DNA from: CAZNNH01 sp964574335
GTDB lineage: Bacteria > Acidobacteriota > Vicinamibacteria > Fen-336
NCBI GenBank assembly: GCA_964574335.1
Contig: CAZNNH010000053.1
Coordinates: 1 to 35,150, forward strand
DNA length: 35,150 nucleotides
Direction: 5' to 3'
Each line of letters begins with the position of its first letter. Position 1 is the first letter of the stretch. A program made the translations under genes and the position numbers. The notes under the pieces are model-generated. The model was not told the DNA's origin, ran no database searches, and saw nothing but the letters and a program-made list of their open reading frames with translations. Of the stretch, positions 1 to 11,400 are shown piece by piece.

Positions 1-2455
1 AGTGCGTCTCGCGGCCCAGGGGATCCGTCTTCTTGACGACATTCCCTATTGCGTTGTACGCGTACTTGTACTCCTGGATGCTCCCATCGTCGAGGACCCG
101 CGCGATGACGCTGGGGGTCGCGTTCCTACCCAAGTAACCTGGCGAGCGAGGGTACGTGTTTGGCGGTGGCTGGTCCTCGTAGCGGTACCACACGCGGTTC
201 TCCAGCGGCTTCTTCCTCGACCCCGGAATCCCCGACACGAAGTACTGGTTGAGCGCCTGAGTCGAGAAATGCCAGTCGAAGCTGTGCAACCAGTGGATCA
301 GGTCGGCCTTCGCGTAGTCCCCGGGGTGCCGGGCCATCGCCAGCTTGCTCCAGTAGAACGTGTTCCGCGCGCTCAGGTACATGTCGTCGTAGTACGCCGG
401 CGTCTCGATCCGCCCCGGCACGAGCGCCGGCGGGTCAGTGTCGGGCACGGTCGCCGCGTCCCAGTCGACATACTCGATCCGCTCCTTGCCCCCGAGAGGA
501 TCCTCGGCCTCCAGCCACCGGTTGAAGCCCATATCGCCGCCGCTGAACCGTGTCGTCCCGTACGGCGTCGTCAGGGCTGTGACGAAGTCACCCTCGCCGT
601 ACGTGAACTCCGAGGCGAGCCCGATCACGTCCGTGATCTTGGAGAGCTGCCCGGCGGCGTTGTAGTCGATCTGGGCGAACCGGCCGAACGGGTCGGTCAC
701 CTCGGTGATCTTCCAGGGATCCTCCGGGTGGTCGTACGACAGCGTCGTCACCTGGCCGATCGCATCCACCACAGCCACCAGCCGCAGGTCCGGGTCGTAC
801 ACGAAGGACACAGTGTTGCCCTGGGGATCGATCCACTCGGTCATGAAGGTCTTGCGCGGGTAGCTCATCGATCCGTTGGACAGCGAGAAGACCTCCTTGG
901 ATCCGTCCGGAAGGCGCCGCTCGTAGCGGAGAGGCGAGAGCGAGGTGCGTACCACCATGGCGTGGCTCTCTCGCTCCGGTCCATAGCTCTGGGTCGTCTC
1001 GTTGAAGAGCGGGTACTGCTCCCTCCCGCCGCCCCGCATGTAGACGTTGACCATCTCGCCCGGGTTGGCAGGGTCGTCCTCGATGTAGCTCAGCCAGTCG
1101 AACGTCCACAGCCGCCCCAGGTTCGAGTAGCTGAAGATCTGGGGCTGGAAGGAGTCGCGCTGGACGTAGCGCAGCGTGAAGCGCACGTCGGGCCCACGCG
1201 GTGGGCTGTAGCCGACAGGCGTGTCGGCCATGGCCAGGCCGACGAGCATGGCGTGGAAGCTGTACCCCGTCATCGGGCAGTGGCCGCCACCGCACCCGTC
1301 ACCACCCTCCTGCACAGAGCAGGGTTTGACCGCGTTTGTGTCCTTCCCGTAGCCGGGGCCGCGCCCGATGACCTTGGCCCCCTCCAGCGGCGCGACGTCG
1401 TCGTAGCCGTCTCCCGCCTCTCCCTCCGGGAGCAGGAAGTACCCGCTCGACTCGTCGTTCAGGGCCTCCCGGCTCACCCAGCGGGCCGTCTCCATGTCCC
1501 GCACCAGGAACCGCTCCCCCTTCTGCCTCAGGATCGCCCCAAAGTGCCCGCTCTTCCAGTGCACCACCACTGGCAGCTTCAGCTCCGCGTTCCTGGTCCG
1601 CTTCACCATCCGCATCCGGACACCCAGGTCCTCGGCCTGCCCCTGGAGCTCGTACAGCGACGTCCCCCGCTCGGTGGCCAGGAAGCCCGCCACCTCGTCC
1701 GGCATCACCTCATCCGGGGCACGGCTGGCCAGCACCTGCCGGAGCGCCGTCGGGCCGCAGGCATAGGCCTCGGACGGCTTGTTCCTCATCAGCCACAGCG
1801 TCTCCCGGGCCTGAGCCAGCCGCTGACCTGCTGACCCGCCGACATCGCGGCCCTCGACCTCATCGAGAAGCGCCGAAAGCTCCTCGGCCCGGCCCAGCCG
1901 GGCGAGCAGGCCGGCCAGCTCCGACAGCGCCCGGTTGGCCACGGCGCGGCCATGAGAGTCCGTCGCCTGCCTGGCGGTCCCCCACGCCTGGCCCAGCACG
2001 TCCAGCGCCCGGGTCATGTAGCCCGTGCGCCGGTACACCACCCCCAGGTTGGTGAGCAGCGAGGCCGCCCAGGGCGAGCTGGGGTACCTGTTCAGGAACG
2101 CCCGCAGCGGTCCCACATGCTCCGGGTTCCCGGCCCTGACGTAGGCCTCCACCGCCCGCGCCAGCGCCCGGGTCTCCCGGCGGTCCGGGCTCCCCCCGAC
2201 CGGAACCAGCGGCTCGTCGAACACCCGCGCCCGGAGCAGCTCAGCTTCCGTCGGCTGGGCCGAGAAGACCGGTGTCAGCCGGTGCTGGCCGACCTCCGGC
2301 ACCGTCCGGTTCACCTGGACCGGCTTCTCCTTCTCCCTGTTCTTCGGCTTCTCCGGAGGCGCCGGCCACACCGGCACCCCCACCAGCACCATGCTCGCGG
2401 ACAGCGTCCCCACCAGCAGCCGGTCCAGCCATCCAGTTGACCTGTGTCGATTCAT
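1..2455 (-). CDS. RHS/YD-repeat surface protein with C39-like peptidase domain (3' end off window)
   Basis: The minus-strand frame is open from ATG 2455 to the window edge (818 codons visible). AAGGAG at 2465-2470 is well placed for this start. Residues 1-34 look like a signal peptide (basic start, hydrophobic core, Val-Trp-Pro-Ala-Pro). Residues about 90-200 are helical and TPR-like. Residues about 225-345 resemble a C39 cysteine peptidase: Cys233 in ACGPTAL, His304 in HWKSGHFGAI and Asp320 in LVRDME. The His-Asp spacing of 16 matches ComA-type C39 domains, but the usual oxyanion Gln six residues before Cys is a Pro here. From about residue 400 come YD/RHS-type strands such as GNTVSFVYDPDLRLVAVVD and YNAAGQLSKITDVIG, so the missing part is probably an RHS barrel with a variable tip. 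It starts 20 bases after the RCC1 gene stop, probably in the same operon. A secreted or surface role is inferred; any toxin tip lies outside the window. Confidence 0.85.
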   Translation of the reverse strand, partial: MNRHRSTGWLDRLLVGTLSASMVLVGVPVWPAPPEKPKNREKEKPVQVNRTVPEVGQHRLTPVFSAQPTEAELLRARVFDEPLVPVGGSPDRRETRALARAVEAYVRAGNPEHVGPLRAFLNRYPSSPWAASLLTNLGVVYRRTGYMTRALDVLGQAWGTARQATDSHGRAVANRALSELAGLLARLGRAEELSALLDEVEGRDVGGSAGQRLAQARETLWLMRNKPSEAYACGPTALRQVLASRAPDEVMPDEVAGFLATERGTSLYELQGQAEDLGVRMRMVKRTRNAELKLPVVVHWKSGHFGAILRQKGERFLVRDMETARWVSREALNDESSGYFLLPEGEAGDGYDDVAPLEGAKVIGRGPGYGKDTNAVKPCSVQEGGDGCGGGHCPMTGYSFHAMLVGLAMADTPVGYSPPRGPDVRFTLRYVQRDSFQPQIFSYSNLGRLWTFDWLSYIEDDPANPGEMVNVYMRGGGREQYPLFNETTQSYGPERESHAMVVRTSLSPLRYERRLPDGSKEVFSLSNGSMSYPRKTFMTEWIDPQGNTVSFVYDPDLRLVAVVDAIGQVTTLSYDHPEDPWKITEVTDPFGRFAQIDYNAAGQLSKITDVIGLASEFTYGEGDFVTALTTPYGTTRFSGGDMGFNRWLEAEDPLGGKERIEYVDWDAATVPDTDPPALVPGRIETPAYYDDMYLSARNTFYWSKLAMARHPGDYAKADLIHWLHSFDWHFSTQALNQYFVSGIPGSRKKPLENRVWYRYEDQPPPNTYPRSPGYLGRNATPSVIARVLDDGSIQEYKYAYNAIGNVVKKTDPLGRETH

Positions 2456-2463
2456 CGAGCTTT

Positions 2464-2470
2464 GCTCCTT
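2464..2470 (-). promoter_or_regulatory. Ribosome binding site of the RHS gene
   Basis: AAGGAGC on the minus strand sits eight bases before ATG 2455, inside the 20-base gap after the upstream stop at 2476. It fixes the start of the RHS protein and shows that it is translated as a separate product. Confidence 0.7.
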
Positions 2471-2475
2471 GGACG

Positions 2476-5400
2476 CTACGGGATGGATGAGATGAGGACC
2501 GCGTTCGTCGGCTCCTCGAGCGTGATCACCGGCGGCGTCGTGTCGTTGGGGTCCGGAGCCGGCGCCTCCCAGCGGGTCGGGTCCAGCGGGTAGGCGTCCG
2601 CCCCGTCCAGGACGCTGTCGCCGTCGGTGTCGGCCAGGAACGGATCGGTCCCCTGCTGGATCTCGGCGAGGTTCAGGGCGCCGTCGTCGTCCATGTCCAG
2701 GTCGGTGGGGCTGATCCCCAGCGCCACCGCCGCCCCGTCCAGGATCCCGTCGTCGTTGGTGTCGGGGTCGTTCGGATCGGTCCCCAGCTCCAGCTCCTGG
2801 CGCGTGCTCAGGCCGTCGCCGTCCGGGTCGTCGTCGCCCCAGGTCCCCTCCACCAGCGACAGCACCGGCACCGGCATCATCGTGTACTGCCCCTGGGTGG
2901 GGTTGGCGAAGGGGCCGTCCCCGACCTGACCCTGGAGGTCGAATCCGCACGCCCACACCGTCCCGTCCGCGGTCAGCGAGAGCGTGTGCCCGGACGATGG
3001 ATGCCCACGCCCCAGGGCCACCGAGAGCACGTCCGCGGGTTGGATCGCCTGCACCGGCGTGAGGCTCAGGAGGCTATAGGTCGGCCAGGCCCGGCTCCAG
3101 TCGCACAACTGCGCGAAGCGGTTGTCGCCCCAGGCCCAGTACGTCCCGTCCTCCAGGACCGCCGCCGAGAACCCGACGCCGCCCGCCATCTGGACCACCT
3201 CTCCCGGCAGCGTGATCGGCACCGGGACGTTCTGGTTCTCCTGCGTGCCGTCGCCCACCTGCCCGTAGAGGTTGTTCCCCCACGCCCACACGCTGCCGTC
3301 CGCCTTCCGGGCCAGCGCATGGTGCTTCCCGGCCGCGATCTCCACCACGTCCGAGAGGATCCGGATCGGCACGCTGGAGTGCACCCCGACGCCCGGCTCC
3401 TGGCCGTCACCGAGCTGCCCCTGGTCGTTCGAGCCCCACACGAACAGGTCACCGGAGAGGTCCCCGTCGGTCTTCAGGGCCATCGTGAAGTCCTCGCCGG
3501 CCGCCACCTGCGTCACCCCCTGGCTCAGCATCGGCAGCAGGAACGGCGTCGTCCGCGCGCCGAAGGTGGTGCTGCCGNNNNNNNNNNTGGCCATGGTCAT
3601 TCTGGCCGAAGGTCCACAGCCCGCCGTCCTGGTCCAGCGCCAGGCTGTGGTAGGCCCCAGCGGCCACCGCCACGATGTCGCTCAGCCCAGCGACCGGGAA
3701 TGGGTCGAACACCGAGTGGCAGCACTGGCCGTCGCCGAGCTGGCCGTTGTTGTCGTATCCCCAGGCCAGCACCGACCCGTCAGGCCGCAGCACCAGGTTG
3801 TGCCCGCCCCCCGCCGCCAGCGACACCACGTCGTCCGTGATCGCCTCGAAGTGCATCGGCGTGTCGATGTAGTAGGGCTCGCCGCTGGGCACCAGGTACC
3901 ACAGGTCGCCCCACAGCCACAGCGTCCCGTCGGCCTTGACCGCGGCGCTGATCCCGCCACCGGCGACCCCGCCGGTGGCGATCTGGCCGCTGAACGTGTA
4001 GTCGCCCACCGCGGTCAGGCTCGGCTCCAGGCCGGCCGCCCACGCCTTCACCAGCAGGCGGCTCGGCTGCTCGAGGCGGATCGGCGTCCCGGGGGTGTAG
4101 GCGGGGTCGGACTCGGTGGGCTCCAGGCCCGTCGTCGTGTAGCGGATCGTGGCCCCGGGTGTGGGCGTCGTGAGGACGACCTCCTGGGCCGAGACGTACT
4201 GCCCCGGTGCCGGCGTCAGGATCGGCCGCGCCGCTCGGCCGTCGTCGATCACGTAGTCGGCCACGGTGGTCGAGCTGGGCGTGGAGTTGAGCTTGAAGGT
4301 CCGCGCCTTCAACGTCATCGTCGAGTCGACCAGTAGCGCCTCGTCGTAGAGCGGCGACCAGTAGCCGGGCTCCTGTCCGTCCAGCGTGTAGCGGATCACC
4401 GCGCCCGGCGTCGTGGTGCTGAGGCTGACCGGCTGTGCCGTGGCGTACGTGGCTGGCGCGGGGACGAAGGTGGGCGCATCGACCGTGCCGACGGTGATCA
4501 CGTAGCTGGCCAGCGCCGTGTCGCTGTCGGTCCAGCCAGCCCGGAACGCCTTGGCCTTGAGGCTGGCGGTGGCCGACACCGTCACGGTGCCGCCCGAGGT
4601 CACCGAGGAGCTGGCGGCCGTCGGCTCCTGGCCGTCCAGCGTGTAGTGGATGGGTGTGTCGGGGGTGGTGGTGGTCAGCGTGACCACCTGCATCCCGGCA
4701 TGGGGGCCGCCGGCGGGGTCGAAGGTGGGCTGGCCCACCTTCAGCGTGTAGGTCCGGGTCGCGACGGCGCTGGTGGTCCAGCCGGATCGATAGGCGAGGG
4801 CCTTCAACGTGGTCGTCACGTTCACCGGCACCGTCACCGGCGAGGCCGCCTCGACGGCCGTCGCCCCGCTCGGGTCGCTGCCGTCGGTGGTGTAGCGGAG
4901 GGTGGCCCCGGCCGAGGTGAGGGTGACGCTCTGGGTAACGTCGTAGGTGCCGTTGGTCACCGAGAACGTCGGCGCCGGCACCGTCAGCGTGTACGTGGCC
5001 GCCGCGACATCGGACGGCTCGAGGCCCGTCTTCCAGGCCCTGGCGGCGAGGGTCAGGCTCTGGCTGACCAGGACCGTGCCCCCCGAGGCGACCGTGGAGT
5101 CGCCCAGCGTCGGCTCCAGGCCGTCGAGCCGGTAGTGGATGTCCGCGTCGGGCGTGGCGCAGGTCACCGTCACCGAGCGCTCGGTCGTGTAGCTCCCGCT
5201 GGCGGTGTTGAAGTAGGGGGTCCCCACCTTCCACGAGAAGGCCCCGTCGCTGATCGGCGTGGGCACCTTCCTGGCAACCGTGGTGCCGTCGCCGAGCTGG
5301 CCGTTCGCGTTGTAGCCCCAGGTGTAGACCACGCCCTCCGCATCCAGCGCCAGGCCGTGGGTCTGTCCCGCCGCGATCGCGACCATGGGCGGCAGGCCGC

Positions 5401-8400
5401 TGAGCGACACGGGCGTCAGGTGCGTCGTGGTGCCCCCGTCGCCGAGCTGGCCGGACGAGTTGACGCCCCACGACCAGATCACTCCGTCCGAGGCGACGCC
5501 CAGGCCGAAGAAGTAGCCCGCCGAGAGGTCGAGGAGGCTGGGCACCAGGGACGGGGCCGGTTCGAGGCGCATAGTCTGAGTCCCGTCACCCACGGTCCCG
5601 TAGAGGTTGCGGCCGAAGCCCCACCCGGCCTGGCTCGCGTCGATCGCCAAGCTGAAGTCGTAGCTGGCCGAGACCTGCAGGGCGCCGGTCATCCCGGTGG
5701 CCGTGCTGGTCGCGACCGGCTCCAGCCGCTGGGTCTGGGTGCCGTCACCGAGGTAGCCGTAGGTGTTGGTGCCCCAGGCCATCACCGCCCCGCTGGCTCG
5801 GATCGCCAGGCTGTGCTCCTGGCCCGCCGATACCGCGACCGCGTCCGTGATCACGTGCACCTGGACCGGCAGGCTGGAGTCAGTGGTGGTGTTGTTGCCG
5901 AGCTGGCCATAGCCGTTGTCGCCGAACGCCCACACCTCGCCGCTCGCCAGGACCACCAGGCTGTGGTCCTTCCCGCCCGCGATCGCCACCGCGTTCGTCC
6001 AGGCGCCCACTCGGGTCGGGGTGGTCCGGTTGGTGGTGTCGCCCTGACCCAGTTGCCCGGTGGCGTTGTAGCCCCAGGCGTAGACCTCGCCGGCGTCGGT
6101 GATCGCCAGTGAGTGGTTGGCCCCGGCCGCGATCGACACCACCCCCACAAGCGGCACCAGCACCGGCGTGGTGCGCTGAGTGTTGGTCCCGTCCCCGAGC
6201 TGACCGTTGCTGTTGAGGCCGAACGCCCACAGGGTCCCATCAGGCGCGAGCACCAGCGAGTGGCTCGTGCCCGCCGCCACGTCGCCCACCGGCCCGAGCA
6301 GGTAGACGGCCGTGGTGGTGGCGCTCGGGTCCACACCGCCCCCGATCGTCTTGGCCTTCAGGACCGCCGTGGTGGGGACGGAGATGGTGCCACCGGAGGA
6401 GACGCTCGGGCTGGCCGCGGTGGGCTCGGACCCGTCCAGCGTGTAGTGGATGAGTGCCCCGGATGTGCCGGTGGTGGCCACCACGCTCTGCGCCCCCGAG
6501 TACCGCCCCCCGCCCGGGCTGAAGGCCGGCGCCTCGGTCTGGATCACGTACGCCTCGGTCTGCGTCGGGCTGGCCGTCCAGCCGGTCAGGAACGCCGTGG
6601 CCTTGAGCGTGGTGGTGGCGACGATCGACAAGGGGGCCGTGTAGAGGTCCGAAGCCTCGGTGGGCTCGCTGCCGTCCAGCGTGTAGCGAATCTCGGCGCC
6701 CGAGCTTCCCGTCGACAGGCTCACCGTCTGCTCCGACGTGTAGGTCCCGCCGGGAGGCGTGGCGGCCGGCGTCACCAGGTGGATCACGTAGTCACGGGTC
6801 GCCGTCGGGCTGTCCGGCCAGCCAAACTGGAACGTCTTGGCCTTGACCGTCGTGGTCTGCGTCAGCGGGATCCCGGCCGTGTACTCGGCCGAGCCCTGGG
6901 TCGGCGCGGAGCCGTCCAGCGTGTAGCGGATCGAGTCGCCCGAGCCGCTCATCGTGATCGTCTGCGCCGTGGTGTAGGTCCCCGAGGCGGGGCTGATGGT
7001 CGGGGCGGCGACCGTGCCTTCGATCACGAACAGGCCGCTCACCGTGGCGCTCGAGGTCCAGCCACTTCGGAAAGCCTTGAGCTTGACGGTGGTCGTGTGG
7101 TTGACCCCGATCCACGAGGGATACCACGCGGGGATGGGATCCGAGCTCTCGGTTGGCTCGGAGCCGTCCACGGTGTAGCGCGTGGTGGCGCCAGGCGTGG
7201 CCGAGGCGTTGAGAACGACGGTCTGCTCCGACGTGTAGGTTCCCGGGGCCGTCTCGAAGCCCGGGTCCCCCACCAGCATCTGATAGACCGCCCCAACGAT
7301 GGGGCTGGGGGCGCGGCCCGCCTCGAATGCACGGACCCCCAGCGTGATGCTCTCGTCGACGTCCAGCGATGTCCCGGCGGCGAGCGTGGGGCTCTGCTCC
7401 GTCGGCTCGCTGGCGTCGGTCGTGTAGTGGAGGGTGGCCAGGGACGAGTGGCAGCCCACCGTGGCCACCTGGTCGGTCAAGTAGGTGCCGGCCGGCGGGT
7501 CGATCAGCGGCGCGGCGGTCTTGAACAGGTACGCCAGCTCGCTGATCGCGATCGGCGACAGCCGATTGTCTCCGGTGCCGTCGCCGATCTGGCCGTAGCC
7601 GTTCCAGCCCCACGCCGAGACGACGCCCACGTCGTCGACGGCCAGGTTGTGGAAGTAGCCGGCCCCCGCACGGACCAGTCCCGACAGCGGCACGAGCTGC
7701 GGGGACAGCGCGTCCACGCCGGTGCCGTCGCCGACCTGGCCGGCCTGGTTGCGGCCCCAGGCCCGGGCGGTGCCGTCGTCCTTCACGGCCAGGGCGTGGG
7801 TGGCCCCCGCCGAGAGGGAGACGACGTCGCTCAGGCCGCTCACCGCCACCGGCGTCAGGCGATCGACGCCGCTGCCGTCGCCGAGCTGGCCGACATCGTT
7901 GGCGCCGAACGCCCGCACCGTCCCGTCGGCCAGGAGGACCAGGCTGAACTCGTCGCCGCCCGCCACCGCCGTGGCGGTGGAGATCCCGCTGACCTGGACC
8001 GGCGTGCTCGCCGGCGTGGTGGTGCCGTCGCCGAGCTGGCCGTAGGCATTGTCGCCGAACGCCCAGACGCTGCCGTCGGACTCGACCGCCAGGCTGTGCC
8101 AGGCCCCCGCGCCGAGGGCCACCACGTCGGTCAGGCCGCTGACGGCGACCGGCGACAGCCGGTCGGTGGTGCTGCCGTCGCCGAGCTGCCCGGCGTCGTT
8201 GGCGCCGCAGGCGACCACCGTGCCGTCGCGCAGGAGGATCAGGCTGTGGGCGTCGCCGGCGGCGATCGCCAGGGCGGGACCGGCGGGGAGGACCACCGGC
8301 TGGTAGCGCGGGGTGCCGCTGCCGTCGCCGAGCTGGCCGCGGTCGTTGGCTCCGAAGGCGAAGACGCGCCCGTCGGCCCGCAGCGCCAGGCTGTGGTGCA

Positions 8401-11400
8401 CACCGGCGGCCACCGCGACGATCTGGTTGAGGTCGGCGATCGGGTCGGGCGACCAGCGCGGCGCGGTGGTCCCGTCGCCCAACTGCCCGGTCTGGTTGCG
8501 GCCAAAGCTCCAGACGCTGCCGTCGGGCTCGAGCAGGAGGCTGAAGCCGTGGCCGAGGGCCACCGCCGGGCCGCCGAGAGGATCGGTCACGTCGTAGACG
8601 GCCGAGGCGACGTCGCTGGGGTCGAGGCCGTCCCGGAAGGCACGGGCCTCGAGCGTGTATCCGGCCAGCAGGACGAGCTGTCCGCCGGAGGTGATGGTGA
8701 GGTCGGCCTCGGTCGGGTCGGTGCCGTCGATCGTGTAGTGGATGTCGGCGCCTGCCGTCGCGCAGGTGACGGTGAGTGCCTGGCCGCTGGGGTACGTCCC
8801 GGCCGCCAGGCTCAGCTCCGGCGCCGCGGCCCGGATCGAGTACGAGGCCGTGAGCGTGGGGCTCGGCTCCCAGCCGGCAAGGAAGGCGCGGGCCTTGAGC
8901 GTGGTGGCCGCCGAGAGCGTGAGCGGTGTCGTGTAGCTGGCGGAGCCCTCATCGGGCTCGGAGCCGTCGAGGGTGTAGTGGATGGCGGCGCCCGGCTCGG
9001 CGGTCAGGCTGACCTCGGGCGGGGTGACGTAGCTCCCGGCGGGCGGGCTCGCCACCGGCGCCTCGAGCGCGCCGAGAGCGATGACGTACTGGGCGGTGGC
9101 GGTCTCGCTGGCCGGCCAACTGATGTGGAAGGCCTTGGCCTTGAGCGTGGTGGTGACGTCGACGGTGATCGGAGCGGTGTACGTCGCCGAGGCCTCGGTG
9201 GGCTCGGAGCCGTCGGCGGTGTAGTGGATGGTGGCACCGCTGGTGACGCTGGTGATCTCGACGCTCTGGCCGGTCGGGTAGACACCGGCCGGAGGCGCGA
9301 ACGTAGGCGTTGCGGCCTCGAAGGTGTACGTCGCCTGGGCCACGGGGCTGGGCAGGTAGCCGTCGGCGAAGGCCTTGGCCTTGAGCGTGACATCTTGCCC
9401 GACCGGGACCGTGCCGCCCGACGGTACGCCGGGGTCCGACGTCGTCGGGTCGGCGCCGGTCAGGGTGTAGTGGATGGTCGCCCCCGCCGTGGCGGCGGTG
9501 AGGGTGACGTCCAGCGGCTCGTGGTAGGTCCCGGTCGGGTGGCTGAGAGCCGGCGCGTCGAGCTGGCGGGACTCGAGGATGCCCGAGATCGTCACGTCCT
9601 TCAGCGTCGCGCCGACGTGGTATAGCGAGGTATCGACCAACAGCGGGAAGGTCGGCGAGACGGAGCTGGTGTACAGCAGCTCGCCGTTCTTCCGGTAAGT
9701 CACCACGCCGCCCTCCAGCGACACGCGGAACAGGTCGTTGGCCGCGTACGAGCCGAAAGCGCCGCGGCTGACACCGCCCTCGTAGATGTAGATGACGCCC
9801 CCCGCGTAGGGGTAGAGGGCGTAGTCGACGTCGGTGTAGCTCTGGCCGGTGTCTTCGAAGCTGAGGCCCGCCATGCGGGCCTTGTTCGTCTCCTCGGCGC
9901 GGAACTCCACGTACCCGTCCCTCGAGACGATGACCTCGGTCGACGCGGCTCCGCCGTTCCAGGACGTGATGCCGGTCTTCACCAGCTCACCGGGGGTGGC
10001 GGTGACGTTGACGGCGTCCCTCCACTCCACCGTCTCCGTCGTCACTGTGCCGATGTTGTAGACACCCGTCTTCACCGCGCTCGGGTAGAGACCCGCCTTG
10101 TAGGCCCGGACCTTCAGCACCAGGCTCGAGTCCACCTGGACGGTTCCACCGGAGGCGATGGGCGTCGAGGATTCGGTCGGCTGACTGCCGTCGAGGGTGT
10201 AGTAGAGGGCGGCCCCGGCCGTGGGACAGGCCACCTCCACCGTCTGCGGCGTGGAATACGTACCGCCATCGGGCGTCAGGGTCGGCGTGTCGACGGCCAC
10301 CGCTTCCAGGTCACCGGAGAGGATGACGTCGGTCAGCGAAGCCCCGTTGTCGTACAGCGACGTGTCGACCAGCAGCGGGTAGCTGGGCGCCACGGTGCTG
10401 GTGTAGAAGGGCGTTCCGTTCTTGCGATAGATGACCACGCCGGACTCGACGGATACCCGGAAGACGTCGCCAATCGCGTAGGTTCCGAAGCCTCCTCGAG
10501 AGGCGCCGGCTTCGTACACGTATACCGCCCCGGTGGAGTAGAGGTAGATGGCGTAGTCGATGTCGGTGTAGCTCTGGCTGGAGTCGCCGTGGCTCAGGCC
10601 GGCCAGGCGATACCGGTTCGTCTGGGAAGCCGTGAACTCCACGTAGCCGTCGGACCCGGCCGACAGCCCCTTGGTGGAGACGGCTCCGGCGTTCCAGCCG
10701 GCGCCGACGGCCCTGACGAGCTGGCCCGGGCTGGCCACCACCCCGACATCGTTCGTCCACTCGACCGGCTCGGAGAGAATGACGTAGCTCTCCGTGACCA
10801 CGCCGCTCGGGGCGAAGTCGGGGGCGTAGCCGCGCACCTTGAGCACCAGGTCGTCGTCGACCGGCACGCTCTGCCCCGAGGCGATCCAGGGCGAGAGCTC
10901 GGTCGGCTCGGAGCCGTCCAGGGTGTAGTGGAGGCTGGCGCCCGGCGTGGCCGTGGTGACGGTGACGCTCTGGGCCGACTCGTAGCTGCCGCCGGCGGGA
11001 TCCAGCACCGGGTCGGCGACCTCGAAGTCGTACTCGGCGGCGACCGCGTAGCTCGGGGGGCTGCCGCCGAGGTAGGCCCGCGCCGAAAGCGTCGCCGGCT
11101 GGTCGACGGACACGCTGCCGGAGGAGACGACGGGATCGCCCTCGTCGGGGGTCGAACCGTCCAGCGTGTAGTGGACGGCGGCGCCCGAGGTGGCGCTGGT
11201 CACGCCGACGTCTAGCGGCGCGCTATAGGTGCCGGCGGGGGTGTCGAGCTGGGGTGTGGCCACCCGCCAGTCGCACCCGGCCTCGGCGATCTGGATCGGC
11301 AAGAGGCTCCCCAGGGTGGTGCCGTCGCCGAGCTGGCCGGCGTCGTTGGCGCCCCACGTCCAGACCTCCTGGCTAGAGGTGACAGCGATGGCGTGGGCCG

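Noticed and set aside
588..1295. Minus-strand frame of 235 codons
   Set aside because: It overlaps the RHS reading frame in another phase and has low-complexity Arg/Pro/Gly composition.
2..1834. Plus-strand open frame of 610 codons at the window start
   Set aside because: It is the shadow of the minus-strand RHS gene, whose frame shows a signal peptide, peptidase-like motifs and YD repeats.
3578..3587. Frameshift or pseudogene at the N run
   Set aside because: The frame break comes only from the arbitrary count of ten Ns; nine bases restore the repeat and the frame.
6113..9625. Very long plus-strand open frame (over 1100 codons) opposite the RCC1 gene
   Set aside because: It is antisense to the repeat-coding frame and translates to Arg/Gly/Val-rich text with no domain. 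Long shadow frames are expected opposite GC-rich repeats.
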